A stretch of DNA of 64,000 bases from Nitrospirota bacterium (lineage in GTDB: Bacteria; Nitrospirota; Thermodesulfovibrionia; UBA6902), in assembly GCA_016213945.1 (NCBI GenBank), contig JACQZF010000045.1:1-64000 (forward strand), written 5' to 3'. A program made the position numbers and the translations under genes. Of the stretch, positions 6,844 to 14,750 are shown one piece after another. The notes under the pieces were generated by a model. The model was not told where the DNA came from, searched no databases, and saw nothing but the letters and a program-made list of their open reading frames with translations. The first letter of the stretch is position 1. Every line of letters begins with the position of its first letter.

Positions 6844-7506
6844 TTACGTTGTCAATAATACGGAAATAAATTTTATCTCATTTATCATTTGTTCATATCT
6901 GGTTGTTGGAACTGGATGATGTGAATGAATACCTCTTAAATATCCTATTGGCTTTTTTTCTTTTGAGTGCAATCCCCCGGTTGATGATATTATTTCTTTT
7001 TGAAAACGCTTAAAAGACTGTGAGCTTTTGTGTGCTAACACATTTCGGATTATTGAAATTTTATCAGTACTCTTTTCGATTCTTTTGTCAATGCTTGGTT
7101 GCATTGAAGTATCATGTCCAATATCGAATCCTGTAAATGGCAATCCATTTTCAAAAAACCTTTTTGCTCTTTTCTTAGTAAATTTTTCATAAGGCAACCA
7201 ATCAATATACGACCTTTCACCAAGAAGAACATTTCTGGCAAGAGTGGCTGATTTGAAAAATATTTTTGGCTTAACTTTTTTTGATGAATGTTTTACCCTC
7301 TGGGAAAGTAAATCAATAAATAAATCCTCAATAAATCTTTCGAATGAAACAACTGCTTCTATATACAGACCGCTATATATCACATCAACGTCTCTATTAG
7401 CTAATATTCCAACCTTTAATAACTCTTCAGACTTCTTTCTTGTTTTTTCGATGTTTGCTAAATGGCTGCTTAGCTTATTAGAAAGATTGTTTGCTGATTT
7501 AGCCAT
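6844..7506 (-). CDS. HEPN-like RNase of the MAE_28990/RiboL-PSP type
   Basis: A 220-residue protein. A helical N-terminus (residues 1-60: YSGLYIEAVVSFERFIEDLF) precedes IRNVLAHKS near residue 155, a textbook Rx4H HEPN active site. This resembles the HEPN family annotated MAE_28990/MAE_18760 or RiboL-PSP-HEPN, which are predicted RNases. Its start overlaps the end of the DUF262 gene by 8 bases, so the two are made together. Base composition is visibly AT-rich compared with the flanks, suggesting transfer. Probably the toxic effector of a two-gene defence or abortive-infection system. Confidence 0.75.
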   Translation of the reverse strand: MAKSANNLSNKLSSHLANIEKTRKKSEELLKVGILANRDVDVIYSGLYIEAVVSFERFIEDLFIDLLSQRVKHSSKKVKPKIFFKSATLARNVLLGERSYIDWLPYEKFTKKRAKRFFENGLPFTGFDIGHDTSMQPSIDKRIEKSTDKISIIRNVLAHKSSQSFKRFQKEIISSTGGLHSKEKKPIGYLRGIHSHHPVPTTRYEQMINEIKFISVLLTT

Positions 7507-8575
7507 CTATTCTGGTTTTAAAATATTTGAAAAGAATCTTTCTCTCAAGGGGGTTAGTCGTTCTTCGTGTTGCGGCTTCCATTATTTTCGTATCAGCACT
7601 ACCTTGGTCAAGGTCTTCACCAATATGCCTTAAAATATTTATTTGGTGAACAGTTACTTTATTATGGGTTTGAGTCACCAGTTCAGAGTTTATTCCGTAA
7701 CATATATCATAAATAGTAGCAAATAACATATAAAAAATTGTTTTTTTCTTGAAAGGGCTTTGCGCTATAAACTCCCCAAGAGTTTCATCGATAGTGTCCA
7801 TTATTATTTCAAATCGTTTTTCTATAACATTTTTTACTTTAAATGTACCTTCTTCATCATAATCATCGTATAATTTATCTAAAGCATTTTGTGATTTCCC
7901 AGTAATACCCTTTATCATTAAGCTATAAAATTCAGTTGACAGCTCAACTTCATCCATTCTTGAAATATTATCATCAGTAAAAACTTTCCATTTCCTCCAT
8001 GCATCAAAATATTTAAATGCCGATTCATATACAGACATTTTAAACTCTCCAAACCAGCCAGCATTGCGCAATTCTTGTCGATTTAATTTTGTTCCTGTCG
8101 AATTCATACGAGCAAATATTTGGAGAATATCTCGATCGCTAATATCTGCTGGAAGAACGTGAACACTAAATTGATAATCAAGAATAATTTGTTTTGTATC
8201 CTTATCTAAATCCTCAAATACTTTATTTGCAAGATCTTTATTATGCGATCTGGAAATTTTAAAATCGTCTTTTTCTGATTTGTAATCTTTTAAGTATTTG
8301 GGAGCAATAAAAGAAATTAAGGTTCTTAATCTTTGTTGTCCATCAACTACTTCTCTGAGAGGTTCAAGGGAGAACTCATCGGATTGTTTATCTCTAATAA
8401 ATATTATTGGAATTGGCAGTCCTCTTATAATTGTATCTATCAAATAAGATTTAGCTCCTTTTTTCCACACTGAGCGCCTTTGAAATGGTGGAGTTAAATC
8501 TAAGTTTCCAGCCTTCTGCCAAGAAAGGAAATCGCTTACTTTAAATGTTGTTTTATTAATTTGCCAAGTTTTCAT
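7499..8575 (-). CDS. DUF262 (GmrSD/ParB-like nuclease) domain protein
   Basis: 358 residues. The first ~170 are a DUF262 domain: PPFQRRSVWKKGAKSYLIDT, GLPIPIIFIRD and the catalytic DGQQRLRTL near residue 80. DUF262 has a ParB/Srx-like fold that uses NTP and is the N-terminal part of GmrSD and several phage-defence proteins. The C-terminal half (ISRMDEVELSTEFYSLMIKG onward) does not look like the DUF1524 HNH nuclease of GmrSD, so nuclease activity may come from the overlapping HEPN gene instead. Very AT-rich. AGGGG lies about 10 bases upstream. Confidence 0.85.
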   Translation of the reverse strand: MKTWQINKTTFKVSDFLSWQKAGNLDLTPPFQRRSVWKKGAKSYLIDTIIRGLPIPIIFIRDKQSDEFSLEPLREVVDGQQRLRTLISFIAPKYLKDYKSEKDDFKISRSHNKDLANKVFEDLDKDTKQIILDYQFSVHVLPADISDRDILQIFARMNSTGTKLNRQELRNAGWFGEFKMSVYESAFKYFDAWRKWKVFTDDNISRMDEVELSTEFYSLMIKGITGKSQNALDKLYDDYDEEGTFKVKNVIEKRFEIIMDTIDETLGEFIAQSPFKKKTIFYMLFATIYDICYGINSELVTQTHNKVTVHQINILRHIGEDLDQGSADTKIMEAATRRTTNPLERKILFKYFKTRIDG

Positions 8576-8646
8576 CGTTTTAAAACCCCTTTAATTTATG
8601 CAACTATCATAACCACGAACGGCTTCTTTTTCAAGAACTATTAATA

Positions 8647-8667
8647 AGCTGTCAGCAATCAGCTTTC
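8647..8667 (+). repeat. Dispersed repeat unit (AGCTGTCAGCAATCAGC)
   Basis: AGCTGTCAGCAATCAGCTTT shares its sequence with the inverted repeat between the two Ku genes at 38181-38230. It contains the stop codon of the ORF6N gene. Confidence 0.45.
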
Positions 8668-9180
8668 AATCTCTCTCCTAAACCCTATCTTCTTTTTCTT
8701 CTCCGGCGAAACCATCAATTGCCTTATCGCATCAAAGACCACTTTGAACTGAGCATCATATTTATTCTCAAGCTCATCAAGTCTTTGTGAAAGGTCTTTG
8801 TGTTGTAATAACAGCTCTCTGATCTTAGTGAATGTGCGCATGATCTGAATATTTACCGTTATAGCCCGTTCACTATTGAGGACACTTGACAACATGGCAA
8901 CCCCGTTTTCGGTGAAAACATGTGGCAAATATTTGATATTCTGTCCACGCTTCAAGATCACAAATTGTGATCTTGAAAGTTCCATAGCCTCTTCCTGGCT
9001 CAATTGAAACATAAAATCTTCAGGGAAACGGTTAATATTCCTTCTCACAGCCTGATTCAGCATCCTTGTTTCTACACCATAAAGCGTCGCCAAATCCCTG
9101 TCCAGCATCACCTTCTTGCCTCTGATGAACAGTATTTTACTTTCTATAACTTCCTGCGGAATAATTTCTGATGTTCCCAT
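8659..9180 (-). CDS. ORF6N domain DNA-binding protein
   Basis: 173 residues. Residues about 10-95 are an ORF6N domain (PF10543): ESKILFIRGKKVMLDRDLA, LYGVETRMLNQAVRRNINRF, PEDFMFQL and YLPHVFTENGVAMLSSVL. A helical C-terminus follows (LLQHKDLSQRLDELENKY) and a basic tail. ORF6N proteins are phage-derived and often ride on mobile islands, acting as antirepressor-like regulators. GGGG lies 8 bases before the ATG. It closes the accessory island. Confidence 0.88.
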   Translation of the reverse strand: MGTSEIIPQEVIESKILFIRGKKVMLDRDLATLYGVETRMLNQAVRRNINRFPEDFMFQLSQEEAMELSRSQFVILKRGQNIKYLPHVFTENGVAMLSSVLNSERAITVNIQIMRTFTKIRELLLQHKDLSQRLDELENKYDAQFKVVFDAIRQLMVSPEKKKKIGFRREIES

Positions 9181-9393
9181 ACCATGTCCCCTTTCTTTTT
9201 TATTACATGATGAATTAGATGGTTGCGGAATAACTTAGAGCCATTGTTTCCCCCATTTAAAAACTGAAAATATCATACGCAAAAACAGCGGTAAAGCGCA
9301 ATGAAACTCCCTTCCCATGTTAAACTTAACAGTGCTTAATAAATATTTAAGATCAATCCGCTTCTTTGCGCATATGTTTTTCAGGAGTGGAAT

Positions 9394-11292
9394 ATGGCAT
9401 TGGTGAGTTTAAAAGATGTGAGGCTTGCGTTTGGCGGCCCTGAACTGATCGACGGGGTGTCTTTGCAGATCGAACGCAGGGAGCGGGTCTGTCTGGTCGG
9501 CAGGAACGGGGCAGGCAAATCAACTCTTATAAAGATCATCAGCGGCGCGATCATCCCTGACGAGGGAGAGGTCATACGCGAGCAGGGGCTGCGGATCGCA
9601 TCGCTTGAACAGGAAGTCCCGCAGGCCCTGTCCGGGACAGTGTTTGAGACAGTGGCTTCAGGTCTGGGAGGCATGGTCGATCTGCTCTCTGATTACCACG
9701 CCGTGAGCTATCGTCTCACGCATGGAGACGCAGACGCAATCGCTGAACTCGAACGGGTACAGCACCTGATCGAGTCCTCCGGCGGATGGCAGCTTCAACA
9801 AAAAGTCGATACAGTCCTTTCACGACTCAGGCTGGACCCTGACGCACCTGTTGCCGAGCTTTCCGGCGGCAACAAGAGGAGGGCATTGCTTGCAAGGGCG
9901 CTTGTTAACGAGCCGGATCTTTTGCTCCTTGATGAGCCGACGAACCATCTCGATATCGAATCAATAAACTGGCTTGAGGAATTCCTGCTTGATTTCCGGG
10001 GCTCCATACTTTTTATTACCCACGACCGGAAGTTTCTGCAGGCGCTTGCAACACGCATAATTGAACTGGACCGGGGACGGGTCACTGACTGGCCGGGTGA
10101 TTACGCGACGTACCTGACGAGAAGGCAGTCCGAGCTCGATGCTGAGGCGACCCACAACGCGCTCTTTGATAAAAAGTTAGCGCAGGAAGAAGCGTGGATA
10201 CGTCAGGGCATCAGGGCGCGGCGCACCCGCAATGAAGGAAGGGTGAGGGCTTTAAAGGAACTGAGGAAGCAGCGCCTTGCGAGACGCGAACAGACCGGCA
10301 GCGCGGCAATGAAACTGAACGAGGCCGAGAGGTCAGGTAAATTAGTTATTGAGGCAAAAGGGATAAGTTGTATCTACGAGGGCAGTCACCTCTTTCGTGA
10401 TTTCTCCACGACCATCATGCGTGGAGACAAGATCGGCATTATCGGCCCGAACGGTTCGGGTAAGACCACGCTGCTCAGTATGCTGCTTGGATCAATGGGA
10501 CCCCACAGCGGCTCCGTACGCATGGGGACAAAGATAGAGGTCGCGTATTTTGACCAGCATCGTGAGCAGTTGATCGATGACAGGTCGGTCATGGACAATG
10601 TTGGGGACGGATGCAAGCATGTGACGGTCAATGGAAAGACGAGGCACATTATCGGATACCTTGAAGATTTCCTCTTCCCCCCGGAGAGGGCGCTCTCGCC
10701 TGTAAAGGTACTCTCCGGCGGAGAGCGTAACCGTGCCCTGCTTGCAAAGCTTTTCACGAAACCATCAAACGTACTGGTGATGGACGAGCCCACCAACGAC
10801 CTCGACACCGATACACTGGAACTCCTTGAGGAGATGCTGATCGAATACGAAGGCACTGTCCTCCTCGTCAGTCACGACAGGGAGTTCCTCAATAACATCG
10901 TCACGAGCACCATGGTATTTGAGGGTGACGGAAGGCTTGAAGAATATGTGGGCGGCTATGACGACTGGCTGCGGCAGCGCAGACCGCTTGCCACTGCGCA
11001 AACGGAAAAGCCCGTGAAGCAGGCAAGCCCCCGCCGGAAACAGGAGCGTCCGCGTATCCTGACATTTAAAGAAAAAAAAGAACTCGAAACGCTGCCTGCG
11101 TTGATCGAATCCCTCGAAGCGGATCGCGACGGGCTGTATGAAATGCTTGCAGACCCTGAATTCTATAAGCGCGAGGGAAACGGGATACAGGCGGCAAAGA
11201 CGAGGACCGGCGAACTCGAAAATGAGATCACTGAGGCTTATGTCCGGTGGGAACTTCTGGAGTCGATCTCAAATCAGCAAAATCTCTCCTGA
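9394..11292 (+). CDS. uup: ABC-F family ATPase Uup
   Basis: A 632-residue soluble protein with two ABC domains: Walker A GRNGAGKST (~36-44) and GPNGSGKTT (second half), signatures LSGGNKRR and LSGGERNR, and Walker B LLLLDEPTNHLD and VLVMDEPTNDLD. A C-terminal coiled coil (LTFKEKKELETLPALIESLE) is the Uup-specific DNA-binding arm. ABC-F proteins act on ribosomes or branched DNA; Uup limits transposon excision and affects ribosome assembly. AGGAG precedes the start. The 3' end overlaps the convergent gene by 65 bases. Confidence 0.94.
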   Translation: MALVSLKDVRLAFGGPELIDGVSLQIERRERVCLVGRNGAGKSTLIKIISGAIIPDEGEVIREQGLRIASLEQEVPQALSGTVFETVASGLGGMVDLLSDYHAVSYRLTHGDADAIAELERVQHLIESSGGWQLQQKVDTVLSRLRLDPDAPVAELSGGNKRRALLARALVNEPDLLLLDEPTNHLDIESINWLEEFLLDFRGSILFITHDRKFLQALATRIIELDRGRVTDWPGDYATYLTRRQSELDAEATHNALFDKKLAQEEAWIRQGIRARRTRNEGRVRALKELRKQRLARREQTGSAAMKLNEAERSGKLVIEAKGISCIYEGSHLFRDFSTTIMRGDKIGIIGPNGSGKTTLLSMLLGSMGPHSGSVRMGTKIEVAYFDQHREQLIDDRSVMDNVGDGCKHVTVNGKTRHIIGYLEDFLFPPERALSPVKVLSGGERNRALLAKLFTKPSNVLVMDEPTNDLDTDTLELLEEMLIEYEGTVLLVSHDREFLNNIVTSTMVFEGDGRLEEYVGGYDDWLRQRRPLATAQTEKPVKQASPRRKQERPRILTFKEKKELETLPALIESLEADRDGLYEMLADPEFYKREGNGIQAAKTRTGELENEITEAYVRWELLESISNQQNLS

Positions 11293-11848
11293 TCGTTTCA
11301 ATTTCATCCCTGTATTTCCTGCCGTCTCCATACTCAAAAAATTTATTGTAGCGGCTGTGAATGCCGCCGATCTTCCTGGCATGTTTGATCGGACACCAGT
11401 ATTGTTCCGTCCTGGCGGCTATCTCCTGCACATAAGCGATCAGGCCGTTGACGTACTCGCAATATATGCAATTTAACTTTTCTAACGGATTGAGGTAACT
11501 AAGGGCATTACGGTCCATTACTATATAATCGCCCCTGCGCACTTTAGGGATTTTATATACAGGGAAACATATGGACTGATAAATTGTTATGACCAGATCC
11601 AGGAAAACTGCCGGTACCAGGCAAAACCATATCAACGGGGCCGTCAGTATATTCAGCAATGAGGCATTGAGCAGATAAGTATGGAGCCCGCTGACAAGGG
11701 TCTTATGGTATCGTTCAGTGGCTTCCTCAAACCTGACCTTTTTCCCATGGACCTTATAGAAAAACTCCTCCTCTTTTTTCTGGATCTCCAGGGACAATAT
11801 TTTTTCAAGATGCTTTATCTGCTCTATAATATCCGGTATGTTTTTCAT
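11228..11848 (-). CDS. Conserved membrane protein with cysteine motif
   Basis: 206 residues: an N-terminal coiled coil (1-45), then two close membrane helices (residues ~65-100, LLNILTAPLIWFCLVPAVFLDLVITIYQ). A conserved-looking region follows: CIYCEYVNGLIAYVQEIA, then EQYWCPIKHAR. I have seen this last segment in uncharacterised proteins of many bacteria; function unknown. The CxxC plus later Cys/His could bind metal. Its 3' end is antiparallel to the uup coding end over 65 bases. Confidence 0.8.
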   Translation of the reverse strand: MKNIPDIIEQIKHLEKILSLEIQKKEEEFFYKVHGKKVRFEEATERYHKTLVSGLHTYLLNASLLNILTAPLIWFCLVPAVFLDLVITIYQSICFPVYKIPKVRRGDYIVMDRNALSYLNPLEKLNCIYCEYVNGLIAYVQEIAARTEQYWCPIKHARKIGGIHSRYNKFFEYGDGRKYRDEIETIRRDFADLRSTPEVPTGHKPQ

Positions 11849-12120
11849 TCGCCTCCCGATGAAATGCGCGTTTGTATCATTTAACCATTAAAATCATTTA
11901 GCTACAGATAATCGCAGATAACCACAGATAGAATAAAAAGTAATTCCAAATTCATATTTCATCCCAAAGGTGATACAGCACTTTTTGTACTCATTGAACA
12001 ATCCGAGTCAATCTGCGCAAATCTGCGGCTAACTTCTTAAACAGCTTAACAGATATGACATTGAATATGTTTTGTCAGGGGAAATAAGGAAGTCCTGGAG
12101 TCCGTATGCGGGGGTAAAAA
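11849..12120. other. Intergenic region between membrane protein and hcp terminator
   Basis: No convincing gene. It holds AT-rich sequence with a short tandem motif (CAGATAATCGCAGATAACC, then CACAGATAG), the kind of ATCTGCG-type degenerate repeat common between genes, and a second trace at about 12016 (CTGCGCAAATCTGCGG). Confidence 0.4.
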
Positions 12121-12150
12121 AACGGGAGAGCGTGGCGCTCCCCCGTTTTT
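12116..12150 (-). terminator. Intrinsic terminator of hcp (bidirectional)
   Basis: ACGGGAGAGCG (12122-12132) pairs with CGCTCCCCCGT (12136-12146), one wobble, loop of 3, flanked by A and T runs. On the minus strand it follows the hcp stop directly. Confidence 0.85.
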
Positions 12151-12155
12151 ATTCG

Positions 12156-13796
12156 TTATGCTTCTATCGGCTCTTCTTTGAGAATTTCAGAGAGGTCTTC
12201 ATCAGGTGTTTTTATCGGCTTGATGTTGTAGTTCTGTACAAGGAAATCAAGCACGTTCGGCGTCAGGAATGATGGAAGTGTCGGCCCAAGCCTTATGTCC
12301 TTTATCCCGAGGTATAAAAGGGTCAGTAATATCGCAACCGCCTTCTGCTCGTACCATGAGAGCACCATTGAAAGCGGCAGTTCATTTACTCCCACGTTGA
12401 AGGCCTTTGAGAGTGCGAGTGCGATCTGTATCGCAGAATACGCATCATTGCACTGGCCTATATCAAGCAGGCGCGGGATACCTCCGATGTCGCCGAGGTC
12501 TTTATCAAAGAACCTGAACTTGCCGCATGCGAGTGTCAGGACCACACAATCCTTGGGGACCTTCTCCACAAACTCCGTGTAATAATTTCTGCCCGGTTTG
12601 GCCCCGTCGCAACCGGCAACGAGGAAGAAGTGGCGGATCGCACCGCTCTTTACTCCTTCGATTACTTTATCGGCAACACCCATCACGGCATTTCTTGCAA
12701 AGCCCGTCATTACGGTCTTGCCGGGGGTGTCCGCTGTAAAGCCGGGCAGTTCGAGCGCCCGTGCAATGGCAGGTGAAAAGTCTCTGCCGGAGATGTGTGT
12801 GACACCTGGCCAGCCGACCAGCCCGCAGGTAAAAACATTTTTCCTGTACGAATCGTGCGGCTTCTGCAGGCAGTTAGTCGTCATGACAATAGCCCCCGGA
12901 AACTTGGCGAATTCCATATGCTGGTTCTGCCACGCGGTACCATAGTGGCCGTAGAAGTGCGGATATTTTTTCAACTCGGGATAACCGTGCGTCGGAAGCA
13001 TTTCGCCGTGAGTGTAGATGTTAATTCCCTTGCCTTCGGTCTGCTTTAAAATTACCTCAAGGTCCTGCAGGTCATGTCCTGATACCAGTATCGCCTTTCC
13101 TTTTATCGCGCCGAGCGGCACCGCTGTGGGCACGGGATGCCCGTATGTGCCGGTGTTAGCGGCATCAAGCAGTTCCATGGCCTTAAGGTTTACCTCTCCG
13201 CACTTCAATGCGATCTCTACCCAGTTTTCAAGGGTAAGTTCTTTATTCAGCATGGAACGCAAGGCCTCGTGAACGTATGCGTATACGGCATCGTCCTTCC
13301 GGCCCAGCACCTGTGCGTGATAGGCATATGCCGCAATACCTTTGAGGCCGTACAGCGTAGTCTGCTCAAGCGATGCGACATCGGCGTTTACCTCGTTAGG
13401 CGTGATCGTTACAGCCGCGCCCTGTTTTACCATTTCCCCGATAATTTTCGCGGGCACAAATGCGGCGGCCTCTTCGCTGAACTCCGTATTTCCCATCGCC
13501 GATTGTATCTTTTTCTTAAGCGCCTCTCTCAGTTCCACACATTCATTGATAAGTGTGACGAACCTCTCAGGATCAAAGTTTACGTTTGTCAGTGTAGAGA
13601 AGAGCGCACTGACCGCGAACTCATCGACCTTTCGGTCCACGATCCCTGCAGTCCTCCCTTCAACCGCGTAAAGCGAAAGTCCTTTTAATGCATAAACTAA
13701 AAGGTCCTGCAGCGCGGCCACATCTGACTTCTTTCCGCAGGCGCCGATCTTGATACATCCTCCCTGTGCAACCTGTTCACATTGATTACAAAACAT
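12156..13796 (-). CDS. hcp: Hybrid cluster protein / hydroxylamine reductase
   Basis: A 546-residue cytoplasmic iron-sulfur enzyme that removes NO or hydroxylamine during nitrosative stress. The N-terminal cysteines C3, C6, C14 and C20 (CNQCEQ...GGCIKIGACGK) have the tight spacing of the anaerobe-type protein with a [4Fe-4S] cluster. Hybrid-cluster ligands are visible in GHDLQDLE, TTNCLQKP, VAGCDGAKPGR and LACGKFRFF. Length matches the family. AAGGAGG precedes the start. The upstream palindrome and divergent Crp/Fnr gene indicate induction by an HcpR-type regulator. Confidence 0.97.
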   Translation of the reverse strand: MFCNQCEQVAQGGCIKIGACGKKSDVAALQDLLVYALKGLSLYAVEGRTAGIVDRKVDEFAVSALFSTLTNVNFDPERFVTLINECVELREALKKKIQSAMGNTEFSEEAAAFVPAKIIGEMVKQGAAVTITPNEVNADVASLEQTTLYGLKGIAAYAYHAQVLGRKDDAVYAYVHEALRSMLNKELTLENWVEIALKCGEVNLKAMELLDAANTGTYGHPVPTAVPLGAIKGKAILVSGHDLQDLEVILKQTEGKGINIYTHGEMLPTHGYPELKKYPHFYGHYGTAWQNQHMEFAKFPGAIVMTTNCLQKPHDSYRKNVFTCGLVGWPGVTHISGRDFSPAIARALELPGFTADTPGKTVMTGFARNAVMGVADKVIEGVKSGAIRHFFLVAGCDGAKPGRNYYTEFVEKVPKDCVVLTLACGKFRFFDKDLGDIGGIPRLLDIGQCNDAYSAIQIALALSKAFNVGVNELPLSMVLSWYEQKAVAILLTLLYLGIKDIRLGPTLPSFLTPNVLDFLVQNYNIKPIKTPDEDLSEILKEEPIEA

Positions 13797-13856
13797 AGTG
13801 TTCCTCCTTAAATTAATTTGATCACGAAATCCGTAATCCGTTCATCATCTGTCTCT

Positions 13857-13862
13857 ATCATA
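13857..13862 (-). promoter_or_regulatory. Candidate -10 box of hcp
   Basis: TATGAT on the minus strand. With transcription starting about 7 bases on (near 13850), the palindrome at 13885-13898 is centred near -41.5, the class II activator position. No good -35 is needed in that arrangement. Confidence 0.45.
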
Positions 13863-13883
13863 ACCAGAGTTAAAGAGGATAAC

Positions 13884-13899
13884 CTTGACGTAAGTCAAG
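13884..13899. promoter_or_regulatory. Palindromic operator, probable HcpR/Crp-Fnr site
   Basis: CTTGACGTAAGTCAAG has perfect 6-bp arms around a 4-base centre and lies between hcp and the divergent regulator gene. The half-site TTGAC matches the Fnr/HcpR-type TTGA(C/T) half-site known from regulators of hcp genes in anaerobes. Confidence 0.7.
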
Positions 13900-13924
13900 A
13901 AACGAGAAAAAATTTCAGGGAAGG

Positions 13925-14007
13925 CTCTCCCCTTTACAAGGGGAGGCAGGGAGGAGTATGAGGAATTTATCTAAACCTCCCCAACCCCTCCTTATAAAGG
14001 AGGGGAG
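13925..14007. repeat. Compound inverted repeat upstream of the regulator
   Basis: Left part CTCCCCTTTACAAGGGGAG and right part CCTCCTTATAAAGGAGGGG are each a hairpin. Together with the GCAGGGAGG and CCTCCCCAACC flanks they form one large inverted repeat. It looks like an interspersed palindromic element inserted between operator and regulator gene. Confidence 0.6.
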
Positions 14008-14038
14008 TATTTATGAATAATGTATTAAAATACCCGGC

Positions 14039-14740
14039 ATGAGCGAAAAGAGAGCAGACCGCCTATCTCAATTGAGGAACATACCTGTTTTCATGAAGCT
14101 GCCGGATTCAGCGCTGGGGATGCTTCACGGTATTTTAGCCGCGCGTTCATTTCACAAGGGAGAAAACATCTTTACCGAGGGCAGCGAATCCACCGGCTTT
14201 TACATAGTCACTAAAGGCCGGGTGAAGGTCTTTAAACTGTCGGCGGAGGGAAAGGAGCAGATACTTCATATCGTCGGGGCAAAAGAGCTTCTCGGCGCCG
14301 TCTCCGCTTTTGCCGGAGCGCCGTATCCCGCACATGCCGATGCAATGGAAAAGACCACGGCATTCTTTCTGCCAAGAAAAGATTTTCTCGCCCTGATCCA
14401 GAAAGAGCCTTCCGTAGTCATGAACATGATGGCGAATCTCGCCATGCGCCTTCAGCATTTTACCAGGCTGATCGAGGACCTTTCTCTGAAGGAAGTGCCG
14501 GGAAGGCTTGCCGCTTATCTTCTTTATCTGTGTGAACGGACGGGTTGCTCTGACGTTCTCGAAATAGATATTTCCAAAGGGCAGCTCGCGAGCCTGCTCG
14601 GAACAATACCGGAAACCCTTTCAAGAATCCTCCGTAAAATGAGCGATAAGGGCATCCTCGAAGTCAGGGGGCGAAGGGTCAGGCTGCTGAACAGGAAGGC
14701 CCTTCATGATATTGTCAACGGCGAGAAGATGGGACTTTAA
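14039..14740 (+). CDS. hcpR: Crp/Fnr-family regulator, HcpR-like
   Basis: 233 residues: a cyclic-nucleotide-type beta barrel (residues ~20-130, GENIFTEGSESTGFYIVTKG), a dimer helix (LAMRLQHFTRLIEDLSLKEV), and a winged helix with recognition segment GTIPETLSRILRKM. No Fnr-type N-terminal cysteines, so it does not carry an Fnr cluster. HcpR senses NO through heme in characterised bacteria. Divergence from hcp and the shared palindrome support the name. No Shine-Dalgarno is visible; a TATTAA at 14023-14028 ends 10 bases before the ATG, so the mRNA may be nearly leaderless. Confidence 0.8.
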   Translation: MSEKRADRLSQLRNIPVFMKLPDSALGMLHGILAARSFHKGENIFTEGSESTGFYIVTKGRVKVFKLSAEGKEQILHIVGAKELLGAVSAFAGAPYPAHADAMEKTTAFFLPRKDFLALIQKEPSVVMNMMANLAMRLQHFTRLIEDLSLKEVPGRLAAYLLYLCERTGCSDVLEIDISKGQLASLLGTIPETLSRILRKMSDKGILEVRGRRVRLLNRKALHDIVNGEKMGL

Positions 14741-14750
14741 CAGGAGCGGG

